Positions 26,462-35,884 of a DNA stretch of 64,000 bases are shown here, in pieces. Every line of letters starts with the position of its first letter. The first letter of the stretch is position 1. The notes under the pieces are model-generated. The model had not been told where the DNA came from and ran no database searches. It saw only the letters and a list, made by a program, of their open reading frames with translations. The translations under genes were made by a program, and so were the position numbers. The stretch comes from JAVBJV01 sp031555315 (GTDB lineage: Bacteria; Pseudomonadota; Alphaproteobacteria; Acetobacterales; Acetobacteraceae), in assembly GCA_031555315.1 (NCBI GenBank), contig JAVBUO010000036.1:1-64000 (forward strand), given 5' to 3'.

Positions 26462-27341
26462 ACCGATCTTCAAACGCCTGGCGCTGATCGGCTTCGGATT
26501 GATCGGATCGTCGGTCGCCCGCGTGGCAAAAGCGCGCGGCGATCTGGCCGAGACCGTGGTCGCCCACGCCAGAACCGAAAAGACCCTGGAGCGCGTGCGC
26601 GCGCTCGGCATCGCCGATGTGGTGGAACCCGATCCGGCGCGCGCCGTGCAGGGCGCCGACTGCGTGATGCTGTGCGCCCCGGTCGGCGTCTATGCCGACC
26701 TCGCCGCCGCGATCGCCCCGCATCTGCAAAGCGGCGCGATCGTCACCGACGTGGGCAGCACCAAGCAGAGCGTGATCCGCGACGTCGGCCCCTTTGTGCC
26801 CGACGGCGTGCACTTCGTGCCTGCCCACCCGATGGCGGGGACCGAGCATTCGGGGCCGGATGCCGGTTTCGCCGAACTGTTCGAGGGCCGCTGGTGCCTG
26901 CTGACCCCGCCGCCCGGCACCGATGCCGCGGCAGTCGAGAAGATCGCCGAATTTTGGCGGCGCTGCGGCTCGATGGTCGAGACGATGGAACCCGCGCATC
27001 ACGACAAGGTCTGCGCGATCGTCTCGCACCTGCCGCATCTGATCGCCTTCACGATCTGCGGCACGGCCGACGATCTGGAGGACGAAAGCCGTCAGCAGGT
27101 GCTAAAATTCGCCGCCGCCGGCTTTCGCGACTTCACCCGCATCGCCGCCTCCGACCCGACGATGTGGCGCGACGTGTTCCTGAACAACCGCGAAGCACTG
27201 CTGGAAATGCTGGCCCGCTTCACCGAGGACGCCCAGGCGATGGCGCGCGCCATCCGCTGGGGCGACCCCGCCTATATCGAGGACAGAATCATGCGCAGCC
27301 GCGGCATCCGCCGCAGCCTGATCGAACTGAAACAAGCCTGA
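26454..27341 (+). CDS. tyrC: prephenate/arogenate dehydrogenase
   Basis: The 295-residue enzyme oxidises prephenate or arogenate on the way to tyrosine. It has the NAD-binding loop LALIGFGLIGSSVAR, VTDVGSTKQSVI, VPAHPMAGTEHSG with the active-site histidine, and SHLPHLIAF. The lack of a mutase domain fits the alphaproteobacterial cyclohexadienyl dehydrogenase type. It overlaps hisC by 8 nt and is followed by the first of five tandem paralogues after 44 nt. Confidence 0.93.
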   Translation: MAEPIFKRLALIGFGLIGSSVARVAKARGDLAETVVAHARTEKTLERVRALGIADVVEPDPARAVQGADCVMLCAPVGVYADLAAAIAPHLQSGAIVTDVGSTKQSVIRDVGPFVPDGVHFVPAHPMAGTEHSGPDAGFAELFEGRWCLLTPPPGTDAAAVEKIAEFWRRCGSMVETMEPAHHDKVCAIVSHLPHLIAFTICGTADDLEDESRQQVLKFAAAGFRDFTRIAASDPTMWRDVFLNNREALLEMLARFTEDAQAMARAIRWGDPAYIEDRIMRSRGIRRSLIELKQA

Positions 27342-27385
27342 TTTTCCACTTGCGTACAATTTCCGACCACCCGAGCCGCAGCCAG

Positions 27386-29032
27386 ATGAGTATTTCGAAA
27401 AAACGCCGCCTTACATTTCTGCTCGTTGCCGTGGCGTTGCTCGTCGGCGGCACGGCCATCTGGTATCTCGGCCGCCAGTTCATGGAATTCGCGGCGCTGC
27501 AGCGTATCGACCGCGCCCTCGATGATCTGCGTGGCCATGAGGTCAACGGTCTCGTCCTCGACTGGGCCGACCGCACATCGGCCCGCGGGGTCGTGCAGCT
27601 GCGCGGGGTCACGCTGCGCCAGAACGGCGCCGACCTGCTGATCGCCGACGATATCCGCCTGGAACGCAGCGCCCTGTCGCTGGAACTGCAGGCCCGCAAC
27701 GTCACGCTGATCCGCGACGGTCTGGTCACCCGCTTCGCCGCCCTGCAAGCAACCGGCCTGCGGCATCGTTTTCTGCGCGCCGCAACCGCCGCGGACGCCT
27801 CGGCCGAGACAATCGCGGCATCGCTGGACGGCGCGCACCTGCAGATCGAAAATCTCGAACTGGCAGCGCCCGAATACATGCCCTGGTCGCACGCCACCGC
27901 CCGCCAGGCCAGTTTTACCATCGAGGAAAGCAGGCTGCGCGACGTCCGGATCAGCGATCTGACAACCGATATGATCCGCCAGAACGCCGCCCTGCAGATC
28001 GACGCGGTGGCACTGAACGGACTGAAACTGGGAACCCTGCTGTCCCTGCCGGAACAGCCGCAGGACACGGCCGCCGCCGCCGCCCTTCTCGACGGCGCCT
28101 CGCTCGGCGCTGAAAAAATCCAGCTGACCACGGAAAACGCCATCATCACGCTGGACTCCCTGGCCGGCGACGTTTCCGGCCCGCATCTGCGCAACGTCCA
28201 GATCCAGTCGGTAAAGATCGCCCTTCCCGCCCCGGAACGCATCGGAAACTTCGCACTGCGCAGGATGGCGCAATCCGGTCAGCCGGCGCAGGTTTCCCTG
28301 TTCGCGCTGGACCGGATCAACCTTGTGCAGTTGAGCAGCTACGCGCAGCAGCCGGAAGCCGATTTCAGCGCCGCCACGGTGATCAACAGCGGCTTCGATG
28401 TCGGCAAGGTGCAGGTGCTGAACGCCGCTTTCCCGCAAATCCTGACCCTGTCGTCGTTCATCTATACACGCACGCCCGACCGCACCGAAGACGTGCAGGT
28501 GCGGAACCTGGACCTCGACATGACGACGCTGGCGGCGGACAACGCCGCCCTGAGCGCGGCCCTGCCATCGCTGCTGTTTCACGATCTGTCGCTGCACACC
28601 CGGCGCGATGCCTTCAGCACCACGCACCGTCTGCAGACACGCGTCCAGCGCCTTGGTCTGCTGAACGCAGTGGTGCATCTGAACAACCTCGACCTGTCGG
28701 TCAGCGGCATCTCGCGCCCCGACCCCAGCAGCATGGGACGGATCGAGTACAGTATGCGGCTGGAAGACCGCGGCCTTGTCGCCATGATCGAACGTCTGAA
28801 CCGCCAGCACCGGATCGACTTCGGCCACCGGCTGCGGCTGCGGCTGTCCGGCCTGCTGCAGCGCGACGACACGACCGACCTGATCAATCTGCCGGAACGG
28901 GTGCAGAATTTCATTCTCTCGCCCGACACACCGCTGGAATTCAGCCTGTCGGTGCGCATGCAGGACAGCAACGGCGCATTGTCCGTCTATCGCATCCGCG
29001 TCGGCGAACCACCGCCGGACATCTTCGAGTAA
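27386..29032 (+). CDS. membrane-anchored protein of an unknown tandem family, copy A
   Basis: The 548-residue product is the most divergent of five adjacent paralogues. One N-terminal helix (LTFLLVAVALLVGGTAIWYL) after a short basic start KKRRL anchors it with the bulk outside the cytosol (inferred). The mature part begins with the family block NGLVLDWADRTSARG / VQLRGVTLRQNG and continues with alternating hydrophobic residues that predict long beta sheet. The C-terminal block LPERVQNFILSPDTPLEF matches the other copies. The pattern recalls beta-rich AsmA/DUF945-type periplasmic proteins, but no named family is recognised. It begins 44 nt after tyrC and may be part of that operon. Confidence 0.8.
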   Translation: MSISKKRRLTFLLVAVALLVGGTAIWYLGRQFMEFAALQRIDRALDDLRGHEVNGLVLDWADRTSARGVVQLRGVTLRQNGADLLIADDIRLERSALSLELQARNVTLIRDGLVTRFAALQATGLRHRFLRAATAADASAETIAASLDGAHLQIENLELAAPEYMPWSHATARQASFTIEESRLRDVRISDLTTDMIRQNAALQIDAVALNGLKLGTLLSLPEQPQDTAAAAALLDGASLGAEKIQLTTENAIITLDSLAGDVSGPHLRNVQIQSVKIALPAPERIGNFALRRMAQSGQPAQVSLFALDRINLVQLSSYAQQPEADFSAATVINSGFDVGKVQVLNAAFPQILTLSSFIYTRTPDRTEDVQVRNLDLDMTTLAADNAALSAALPSLLFHDLSLHTRRDAFSTTHRLQTRVQRLGLLNAVVHLNNLDLSVSGISRPDPSSMGRIEYSMRLEDRGLVAMIERLNRQHRIDFGHRLRLRLSGLLQRDDTTDLINLPERVQNFILSPDTPLEFSLSVRMQDSNGALSVYRIRVGEPPPDIFE

Positions 29033-29053
29033 CCAGCAGAGACGAGGCAATGT

Positions 29054-30673
29054 ATGGCCGCCCCCGGAAAAACCGTCCTGTTTTCAGCCGTCGCGCTGAT
29101 CGCGGCCGGAATCGCGGCGGGCACCGTGCATGCCAGCAGGCAGCTCGTCGACGATGCGATCGCCAGCCGGATCGACACACAAAAAGGCCACGACAACAAC
29201 GGCTTCGTGCTCGACTGGGCCGAACGCACACCGCCGCAGGGCGGGCGCATCACCCTGCGCGGCGTGACCGGGCGCCTTAACGGCCGGCCCGTGCTCGCCA
29301 TCGACAGCGCCGATATCGTGCGCAGCGGCCGGACGGTACAGATCGTCGGCCGGCAGGTGCGTGCGGAAATAGACGGCGACGTCCGCACCGCCCGGACCGT
29401 AACGGTCGACGGGCTGAAACTGGACGAACTGCTCGCCGCCCTGTCGCCGCACCCGATGGCCAGCCAGCCGGCGATCGATCCGCCGGCACTGATGAACGAC
29501 ATACAGATCGTCGCCGAACGGATCGAAACCCGGTCTGCGCCGGCGATTACCATCCAGCGCACCGAGGCAGATCTCGCCGGCGGCATGATCCGCCGCCTTC
29601 AGGTCAACGGTTTGCAATTGCAGGAAAACGGCCGCAGCCTGCTGAAGATCGCCGGCTTCGCTCTGCAGGAAGACGGCTTCAGCACGCTGCAGGTCGGCAT
29701 TGCCACGGCCGAAAATATCCCGCTCGAACGCCTGCACCCGCCGCCTGAAATCTCTTCCGCACCCGGCGCACGGTTTCTCGCCTGGCTGTTGGACGGCGTT
29801 TCCTTCAAGCTCGAACAGGTCAGCGTCGAAGGTCCGAATCCGAATATGCTGTCGGTCGCACAGATGCAGTTCCGGTTTGCCGGAGATCTCGCGCGCGATG
29901 TGCAGCTCGGGTCGCTGGCTTTCTTTGTGGAAGGTATCCGCGGGCACGTCGCTTCGGCCAGCTTCGATCGGATCGATCCGGAGCGGCTGTTTGCCGTCGG
30001 CAACAGCACAGTCGGCCTGGCCATCGGCAGTGGCGGTACGAGTGATAACTTCCGCATCAATCGCGCCGTGTTTCTGGGAACCGAGATCGCCGGTTTCATT
30101 CGTATCGGCAGCCTGACGTTCAGCCGGCAAAACGGCAACATCTTCGAATCGCAGATCAGGAACATCCGGATCGATTTTTCCTCGGCGCCGCCGCGCAAGG
30201 TCGCGCGCATCAGCATGCCACAGATCGCCATCCCGGAGATCATCGCGCATGACCGCCGCCGCAACGATCTACTCGAGAGCGATATGGTCCTGCCGGTTCA
30301 GGACATTCTGGATCTACGGTGCTATTACCGGTTCGACAACCTTGTCCTCACGTACGGCCGTGTGTATCTGCCGGATGCCACACGGCCCGGCGAACTTGCC
30401 GTCAACCTCCGCCTCGAGGATCACGGCCTGATCGAGCTGATCTCGGCAACCAACGGGAAAAGCCGTACCGAGAACGCTCTTCTCGGTCGGACGAGCGCTG
30501 AAATGCTGATTCTGCAGACACAGGCCGCCGACACGATCGACCTGCCCGAACGGGTTGACGCATTCGTGCAAAACGGCACACCGCTGGAGTTTGGTCTGCG
30601 GCTGGCGTTTCCCGCCGCCGATGCCCGCCCGCAGATCCGTCTCGTCGAATCCGACCGTCTGTCGCTGAACTGA
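29054..30673 (+). CDS. membrane-anchored protein of an unknown tandem family, copy B
   Basis: The 539-residue paralogue starts 21 nt after copy A with a GAGG ribosome site. It has one N-terminal hydrophobic helix (TVLFSAVALIAAGIAAGTV), then DAIASRIDTQKGHDNNGFVLDWAERTPPQ, GGRITLRGVTGRLNG and DSADIVRSG. The C-terminal third carries PVQDILDLRCYYRFDNLVL, TRPGELAVNLRLEDHGL and LPERVDAFVQNGTPLEFGLRL. The body is beta-rich with no enzyme motif. It is probably periplasmic and anchored to the inner membrane. Function unknown. Confidence 0.8.
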   Translation: MAAPGKTVLFSAVALIAAGIAAGTVHASRQLVDDAIASRIDTQKGHDNNGFVLDWAERTPPQGGRITLRGVTGRLNGRPVLAIDSADIVRSGRTVQIVGRQVRAEIDGDVRTARTVTVDGLKLDELLAALSPHPMASQPAIDPPALMNDIQIVAERIETRSAPAITIQRTEADLAGGMIRRLQVNGLQLQENGRSLLKIAGFALQEDGFSTLQVGIATAENIPLERLHPPPEISSAPGARFLAWLLDGVSFKLEQVSVEGPNPNMLSVAQMQFRFAGDLARDVQLGSLAFFVEGIRGHVASASFDRIDPERLFAVGNSTVGLAIGSGGTSDNFRINRAVFLGTEIAGFIRIGSLTFSRQNGNIFESQIRNIRIDFSSAPPRKVARISMPQIAIPEIIAHDRRRNDLLESDMVLPVQDILDLRCYYRFDNLVLTYGRVYLPDATRPGELAVNLRLEDHGLIELISATNGKSRTENALLGRTSAEMLILQTQAADTIDLPERVDAFVQNGTPLEFGLRLAFPAADARPQIRLVESDRLSLN

Positions 30674-30701
30674 GCCGTAACACCGGACCTGGAACCTTTA
30701 C

Positions 30702-32336
30702 ATGGCCCTTTCGAAAAAAATCGTCCTGTTCGCGGTCGCTGCCGCCGTTGCCGTCGGCATTGCGGGCGGGGTGATCTATGTCGGCGGCCAGCGCGTCGAA
30801 GACGCGATCGTCACCCGGCTCGACGCGCAGAAGGGCCGCGACGTCAACGGTTTCGTGCTCGACTGGGCCGAACGCACGCCGCTGCAGGACGGGCGCATCA
30901 CCCTGCGCGGCGTGACCGGACGTTTTCATGGTGAAGTTGTGCTGAACGTTGCCAGCGCCGATATCGAACGCAACGGACTTGCGGTAAAGATCGTCGCGCA
31001 TCAGCTACAGGCGGAGATAAATGGCGGCCAACAGACCGCCGGCACCGTGACGATCACCGGGCTGGATCGAGACCGGTTACAGGCACTGCTGTCGATACCC
31101 TCCAGGGACATCGCGGCGATGGTTTCCGCTCTTGATGGCACGCAGATGGTCGCCGAGCAGGTGCGGATAGAATCCACCACCATGCAGCGCGCCGAAGCCC
31201 GTTTTGCAGACGGCAGGATCAGCCGTCTGCAGATCGGCGTCTTGCACGCCGCTCGGGATGACGAAATCCTGACGATCGGCACCGCCACGGTCGAAAACCT
31301 CTCGCCCGGATTTCTGCAGGCCATACGTGGGTCCGCCCCGGAATCTCTCGCGCAGTTTCTGCCCCTGGTGGACGGGACCGCTTTCAGGTTCGAACAGTTA
31401 AGAGCCAGCAGCGGGCAGCATGGCACTCTCTCTGCCGCGCTGGCGCATTTCCGCTTCTCCGGCGATATGGTGCACGACGTGCAGCTCGACACGCTGAATT
31501 TCACCTCGGATGACCTCAGCGGACGCATCGCCTCGATCAGCTTCGATCAGCTCGACCTGGTCCGGTCGGACGCCCAGATGCAAAACGATGAGCAGAGCGG
31601 GTTTCTGGTCAGTTCCGATGCCGGTGTCCTGCCCGGCCTCGGCCGTTTCGGGATACAAGGTGTCGATGTCGCCAACATGCTTCATATCGACAGTGTGTCG
31701 TTCGTCCATCTGGACGATACGGCCAAAACCGTTACCAGGGGTCTGCGCGTCAACCTTTCGGAACTGTCTGCCTATCTCGGCGTACACATCGGGATCGATG
31801 AATTCTCCATTCCGGAAATAATCAAGCATATACACTATGGCGACAATCTGCTGACCGGCGACATCCGCCTGCCGGTCCAGTATCAGTCCAACCTGCATGT
31901 CTACGAGCGAGACCGGCCCGGCATTCACCAAAATCGGATCATGGCCCGCGATCTGCTCAATCTGCAGATCTATTATCAGGCCGACAATCTCGCCATCACA
32001 CGCGACGGCCCGGAACGGCCGGACAGCACGCGACCCGGCGCGCTGACGGTCAATCTTCGTTTCGAAGACCACGCCCTGGTCGACATACTCGCCGCGCGCG
32101 GCAGAAGCGCCGGACAGCCCCGCGCCGCGATCGCTCAGCAGGCCCGCACTTTCTCCCTGGAGTGGATCGATATGCTACAAGTCGACGATACGATCGATCT
32201 GCCCGAACGTATCAGCACGATGGTCCTGGACAATACCCCTCTGAAGCTCGGCCTCAGGATTACGCTTCCAACCAGAGATGCGCCGGAATGGATCCATATC
32301 CAGCTCGTCGAACCCGGCCCCCTGTCGCTGGACTGA
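30702..32336 (+). CDS. membrane-anchored protein of an unknown tandem family, copy C
   Basis: The 544-residue paralogue has helix IVLFAVAAAVAVGIAGGVIYV, then RLDAQKGRDVNGFVLDWAER and TPLQDGRITLRGVTGRFHG, nearly the same as in copies B, D and E. The centre is the most divergent part, and the C-terminal part has an extra insertion (YQSNLHVYERDRPGIHQNRI) before the LQIYYQADNLAI strand, where the others have PVQDILDLR. It ends PGPLSLD, like D and E. The short gap before it carries the CCTGGAAC..TTACATG leader that recurs before D and E. Function unknown. Confidence 0.8.
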   Translation: MALSKKIVLFAVAAAVAVGIAGGVIYVGGQRVEDAIVTRLDAQKGRDVNGFVLDWAERTPLQDGRITLRGVTGRFHGEVVLNVASADIERNGLAVKIVAHQLQAEINGGQQTAGTVTITGLDRDRLQALLSIPSRDIAAMVSALDGTQMVAEQVRIESTTMQRAEARFADGRISRLQIGVLHAARDDEILTIGTATVENLSPGFLQAIRGSAPESLAQFLPLVDGTAFRFEQLRASSGQHGTLSAALAHFRFSGDMVHDVQLDTLNFTSDDLSGRIASISFDQLDLVRSDAQMQNDEQSGFLVSSDAGVLPGLGRFGIQGVDVANMLHIDSVSFVHLDDTAKTVTRGLRVNLSELSAYLGVHIGIDEFSIPEIIKHIHYGDNLLTGDIRLPVQYQSNLHVYERDRPGIHQNRIMARDLLNLQIYYQADNLAITRDGPERPDSTRPGALTVNLRFEDHALVDILAARGRSAGQPRAAIAQQARTFSLEWIDMLQVDDTIDLPERISTMVLDNTPLKLGLRITLPTRDAPEWIHIQLVEPGPLSLD

Positions 32337-32366
32337 CAACCGATATATCAAACCTGGAATTTTTAC

Positions 32367-33929
32367 ATGTCACTCTCGAAAAAGATTACCCTGTTCTCGG
32401 CCGCCGCCGTCGTCGCCGCCGGCATCGCGGGCGGTGTGATCTATATCGGCGGGCAGCGCGTCGATGACGCGATCGTCGCCCAGCTCGACACCCACAAGGG
32501 GCGCAACTTCGACGGCTTCGTGCTCGACTGGGCCGAACGCACCGCGCTGCAGGACGGGCGCATCACGCTGCGCGGCATCACCGGACGCTACAACGGCGAG
32601 CTGGTTTTGAACGTCGACAGCGCCGACATCGTGCGCAGCGGCCTGTCGTTGCAGGTCATAGGTCATAACGCGACGGCGCAGGTGAACGGCACCACCGAAA
32701 AGGCCGAAACCATCACCATCGACGGGCTGGAACAGGCGGGTCTGAACACGCTGCTCTCCACCCCGCCAAGCACCGCGGCGCAGGCTCTGGCACTGATGAA
32801 CGGCGTGCGTCTGGCGGTCGACAGACTGGAAATCCAGTCCATCCCGCCGACCACCATCCGCCACGCCGAGGCAAATTTTGCGGACGGCAAAATCAGCCGT
32901 GCCGCGATCAGCGATCTGGCCTCCAGCGACAATCACGGCAGCGTCACGCTCGCTTCGGCCGTGCTGCAGAATTTGCCGGTCGAGCGGCTGGCAGCGCTGC
33001 GCAACACGCGCCCCGAAACCGCCGAACAGTTCATGGCGCTGATGGACGGCATCTCGATCGAAGCCAACGGCATTCACGCCCGCATCCCCGATCGCGGCAC
33101 CTTCACGCTCACCCAGGCGCAGAGCCGTTTCGCCGGGCAGCACATGCACGACATCCGGATCACCGCGCTGTCGCTCGAACAGACGGACAAGCCGATGGAA
33201 TCCGGCCGCGTGGCGTCCATTACCATCGACCGCTTCAACGTCGTCAAAATGGCGGCGGCGCTGGAAAACTCCGTCATCGGCGTCGGCGGGCACGAAAATT
33301 ACGATATCAACCGCGCTGAAGTTCTGGATGTCGATATCGCCGGCATATTCCGATTTCGCAATATGACCCTGGCGCGCCAGGGCGACACCAATGAAGCGCG
33401 CATGACCGATATGACCTTCGATTCATCGGCGTTTCCGGATGTCCGCATCCGCGCCGCCGACATTCCTCCGATCATCATACCGGAATTTGTAAGTCGCGAA
33501 CGTTTCGGCGGTAACATCTACAGCGCCGACTTCGCGCTACCGGTAAAAGACATGCTGGACCTGCGGGGCTTTTACAGCTTCGACAACATGAGCTTCTCGG
33601 AAGCTGGTCTGCGTCCGGTAGATGCGACACGCCCGAGCGCGCTGACCGTGAATACACGCATTCAGGATCGCGGTCTGATCGATCTGATCGCCAGCCGCGT
33701 GGGCGGGGACCGCGATACGCTCGCCATGCAGGCATCGATGGGCGTTACCGCGTTGCTGCGCCGCCCGACGATCACCGACGCGGCAGGTCTGCCGGATCGG
33801 CTGCTGGCCTTCATCCAGAACGGCACGCCGCTGGAATTCGGTATCAGCGTCACCGTTGCGCCCGGTAATGCGGATGGGCCGCCGCAAATCCGCATCACCG
33901 AACCCGGTCCCCTGACGCTGGACCGATAA
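32367..33929 (+). CDS. membrane-anchored protein of an unknown tandem family, copy D
   Basis: The 520-residue paralogue has helix ITLFSAAAVVAAGIAGGVIYI, the block FDGFVLDWAERTALQDGRI and LNVDSADIVRSGLSLQVIGH. Similarity with copy E runs along the whole protein, for example QKAETITIDGLEQAxLN, ALMNGVRLA, ALMDG and the C-terminal LPDRLLAFIQNGTPLEFG. This makes D and E the most recent duplicates of the set. No catalytic motif is visible. Function unknown. Confidence 0.8.
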   Translation: MSLSKKITLFSAAAVVAAGIAGGVIYIGGQRVDDAIVAQLDTHKGRNFDGFVLDWAERTALQDGRITLRGITGRYNGELVLNVDSADIVRSGLSLQVIGHNATAQVNGTTEKAETITIDGLEQAGLNTLLSTPPSTAAQALALMNGVRLAVDRLEIQSIPPTTIRHAEANFADGKISRAAISDLASSDNHGSVTLASAVLQNLPVERLAALRNTRPETAEQFMALMDGISIEANGIHARIPDRGTFTLTQAQSRFAGQHMHDIRITALSLEQTDKPMESGRVASITIDRFNVVKMAAALENSVIGVGGHENYDINRAEVLDVDIAGIFRFRNMTLARQGDTNEARMTDMTFDSSAFPDVRIRAADIPPIIIPEFVSRERFGGNIYSADFALPVKDMLDLRGFYSFDNMSFSEAGLRPVDATRPSALTVNTRIQDRGLIDLIASRVGGDRDTLAMQASMGVTALLRRPTITDAAGLPDRLLAFIQNGTPLEFGISVTVAPGNADGPPQIRITEPGPLTLDR

Positions 33930-33956
33930 GCGATACATCTCCCCTGGAACTTTCAC

Positions 33957-35507
33957 ATGACACTTTCAAAAAAAACCATTTTGCTTTCGGCTGCCGCCCT
34001 CGTGGCCACAGGCATCACGACAGGCGCCGTTTACGCCAGCGGCCAGCTCATCGACGAGGCGATCATCACCCAGATCGACGCCCAGAAGGGCCGCGATCAC
34101 AACGGCTTCGTGCTCGACTGGGCTGAACGCACGCCACAGCAGGACGGGCGCATCACCCTGCGCGGCATCACCGGGCATCAGAACGGCCAACTGGTGCTGA
34201 ACGTCGACAGTGCCGATATCGTGCGCAACGGCGCAGCGCTGCAGCTCGTCGGGCATAACGTGACGGCAGGAACGGGCAGTTCCACCCAGAAGGCCGAAAC
34301 CATCACCATCGACGGGCTGGAACAGGCGCGGCTGAACGCATTGTTCGGCACGCCGCCGAGAACGGTGACGCAGGCCATGGCACTGATGAACGGCGTGCGC
34401 CTGGCGATCGACAGGCTGGAGGAACCCACCTCGGGCACCACCATCCGCCGTATCGAAGCCGATTTCGCGGATGGCAAGATCAGCCGTACAATGTTTAGCG
34501 ACGTGCAAATCAGCGACGGGGGAAGGCTCGGCATCATCACCGTGCGAAATCTGCCGGTCGAACGGCTGGACGCCATACCTGCCGCGTCTCCCCGCAATGC
34601 CGGACAGATCATGGCGCTGATGGACGGGGTCACGTTCGAAGCCGAGCAGGCCCGAGTCCCGAACGAAGACGGAGGGATCGTCACGTTCGGCAGCATAAGC
34701 GGGCGGTTTTCAGAAGACTATCTGCGCGACATCCGCTTCGGGGCCATCCAGTTCGAACGGCCGAACAAGCCGCAGGAATCCGGCCGCGTCGAAGCGATCC
34801 ATATCGACCAGATCAACATCGTCCGGTCGGTGGCAATGATCCGCAACGAGACTTTCTCGTTCGGCAGCGAAGGTCAGAGCAATTTTTTCGACATCACCCG
34901 CGCAGAAGTTCTGAACCTCGAGGTCGGCACCACGCTCCGGTTCGCCAACCTGACACTGGAAAGCCGGAACGATGTTTCTGAAATACGTGTCAGGAACCTT
35001 GTTCTCGACACCTCGGCGATCCCGGACAGTCCCGCCCGCAACATCCCGCCGATCACCATTCCGGAATTCGTGATGCATCAGCGCCACGGCGACAATGTGC
35101 TCAACGCCGACATGACCCTGCCGGTGCAAAACATACTGGACTGGCAGAGCTATCACAGTTTCGACAACCTGAATTTCTCGCACGCCGGCCTGCGCCTGCC
35201 GGTTCCGGCGCGTCCGGGCATCGTGACGACCAACGCGCGCATTCAGGATCGCGGTCTGATCGACCTGATCGCCGAACGTTCGCAACAGAGCCGCAATCAG
35301 CTCGCCGCGCAAGCATCGGTCGCCGCCACCGCACTGCTGCGCCGCCCGACGGTCACCGACACGGCTGGTCTGCCGGATCGGCTGCTGGCCTTCGTTCAGA
35401 ACGGCACGCCACTGGAATTCGGTGTCAGCGTCACCGTTGCGCCCGATAATGTGGACGGGCCGCCACAAATCCGCATCACCGAACCCGGCCGCCTGACGCT
35501 GGACTGA
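33957..35507 (+). CDS. membrane-anchored protein of an unknown tandem family, copy E
   Basis: The 516-residue last member of the five-gene string has helix TILLSAAALVATGITTGAVYA, the block HNGFVLDWAERTPQQDGRI, AETITIDGLEQARLNALF, IPEFVMHQRHGDNVLNADM and LPDRLLAFVQNGTPLEFG. It ends PGRLTLD, and a short copy of the dispersed palindromic repeat lies 13 nt beyond its stop. Base composition is as in the neighbours, so the set shows no sign of recent transfer. Function unknown. Confidence 0.8.
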   Translation: MTLSKKTILLSAAALVATGITTGAVYASGQLIDEAIITQIDAQKGRDHNGFVLDWAERTPQQDGRITLRGITGHQNGQLVLNVDSADIVRNGAALQLVGHNVTAGTGSSTQKAETITIDGLEQARLNALFGTPPRTVTQAMALMNGVRLAIDRLEEPTSGTTIRRIEADFADGKISRTMFSDVQISDGGRLGIITVRNLPVERLDAIPAASPRNAGQIMALMDGVTFEAEQARVPNEDGGIVTFGSISGRFSEDYLRDIRFGAIQFERPNKPQESGRVEAIHIDQINIVRSVAMIRNETFSFGSEGQSNFFDITRAEVLNLEVGTTLRFANLTLESRNDVSEIRVRNLVLDTSAIPDSPARNIPPITIPEFVMHQRHGDNVLNADMTLPVQNILDWQSYHSFDNLNFSHAGLRLPVPARPGIVTTNARIQDRGLIDLIAERSQQSRNQLAAQASVAATALLRRPTVTDTAGLPDRLLAFVQNGTPLEFGVSVTVAPDNVDGPPQIRITEPGRLTLD

Positions 35508-35520
35508 AAGGCGTATGGCC

Positions 35521-35573
35521 CTAGAGCATCTTCGCGTGACCGGGTGATCCCACCCGATCACGATCTGCTCTAG
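35521..35573. repeat. dispersed palindromic repeat, copy 2 (short form)
   Basis: A 53-nt imperfect palindrome starting CTAGAGCATCTTCGCGTGAC and ending CGATCTGCTCTAG. It equals the outer half of copies 1 and 3 with the middle about 50 nt (the part with the TTTCCCGT segments) missing. Its right end gives the TAG stop of the ACT-like gene (minus strand, 35570-35572). It may act as a shared terminator between the convergent genes. Confidence 0.8.
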
Positions 35574-35884
35574 GCCGCCACGCGCCGCAGCGGTTCGGCC
35601 ATGCGCACCGTGTCCACCTTGCGCACGCCCACCACCTGCCCCAGGTTGCCGGCCACCAGATGCACCATCTCGGCCGGGATCGCGCGGCAAACCAGTGTAA
35701 AGCGCATTTTCTCGCCCAGCCGCTCGGCCACCAGGCTGTCGGGGATCAGGTCGCGCTTGGCGAAGGGTTCCAGCACGCGCGCGGCAAGCCCGGGATGGGC
35801 GTCGCCCTCGAACGAAAAACTGACGGAAAGAACACCGGAATCGGCGCCATAAACGGGCGCTACGGAATTGGAAACAACGGTCAC
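35570..35884 (-). CDS. small ACT-like domain protein
   Basis: The 104-residue product reads as one ACT-type regulatory fold: SVSFSFEGDAHPGLAARVLEPFAKRDLIPDSLVAERLGEKMRFTLVCR, then HLVAGNLGQVVGVRKVDTVRM. ACT domains bind amino acids and regulate biosynthetic enzymes, and stand-alone ones are known in alphaproteobacteria. The nearby aromatic amino-acid genes make a link plausible, but the ligand is not known. Its stop codon is supplied by the palindromic repeat. No gene is seen in the gap 35885-36095. Confidence 0.65.
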   Translation of the reverse strand: MTVVSNSVAPVYGADSGVLSVSFSFEGDAHPGLAARVLEPFAKRDLIPDSLVAERLGEKMRFTLVCRAIPAEMVHLVAGNLGQVVGVRKVDTVRMAEPLRRVAA

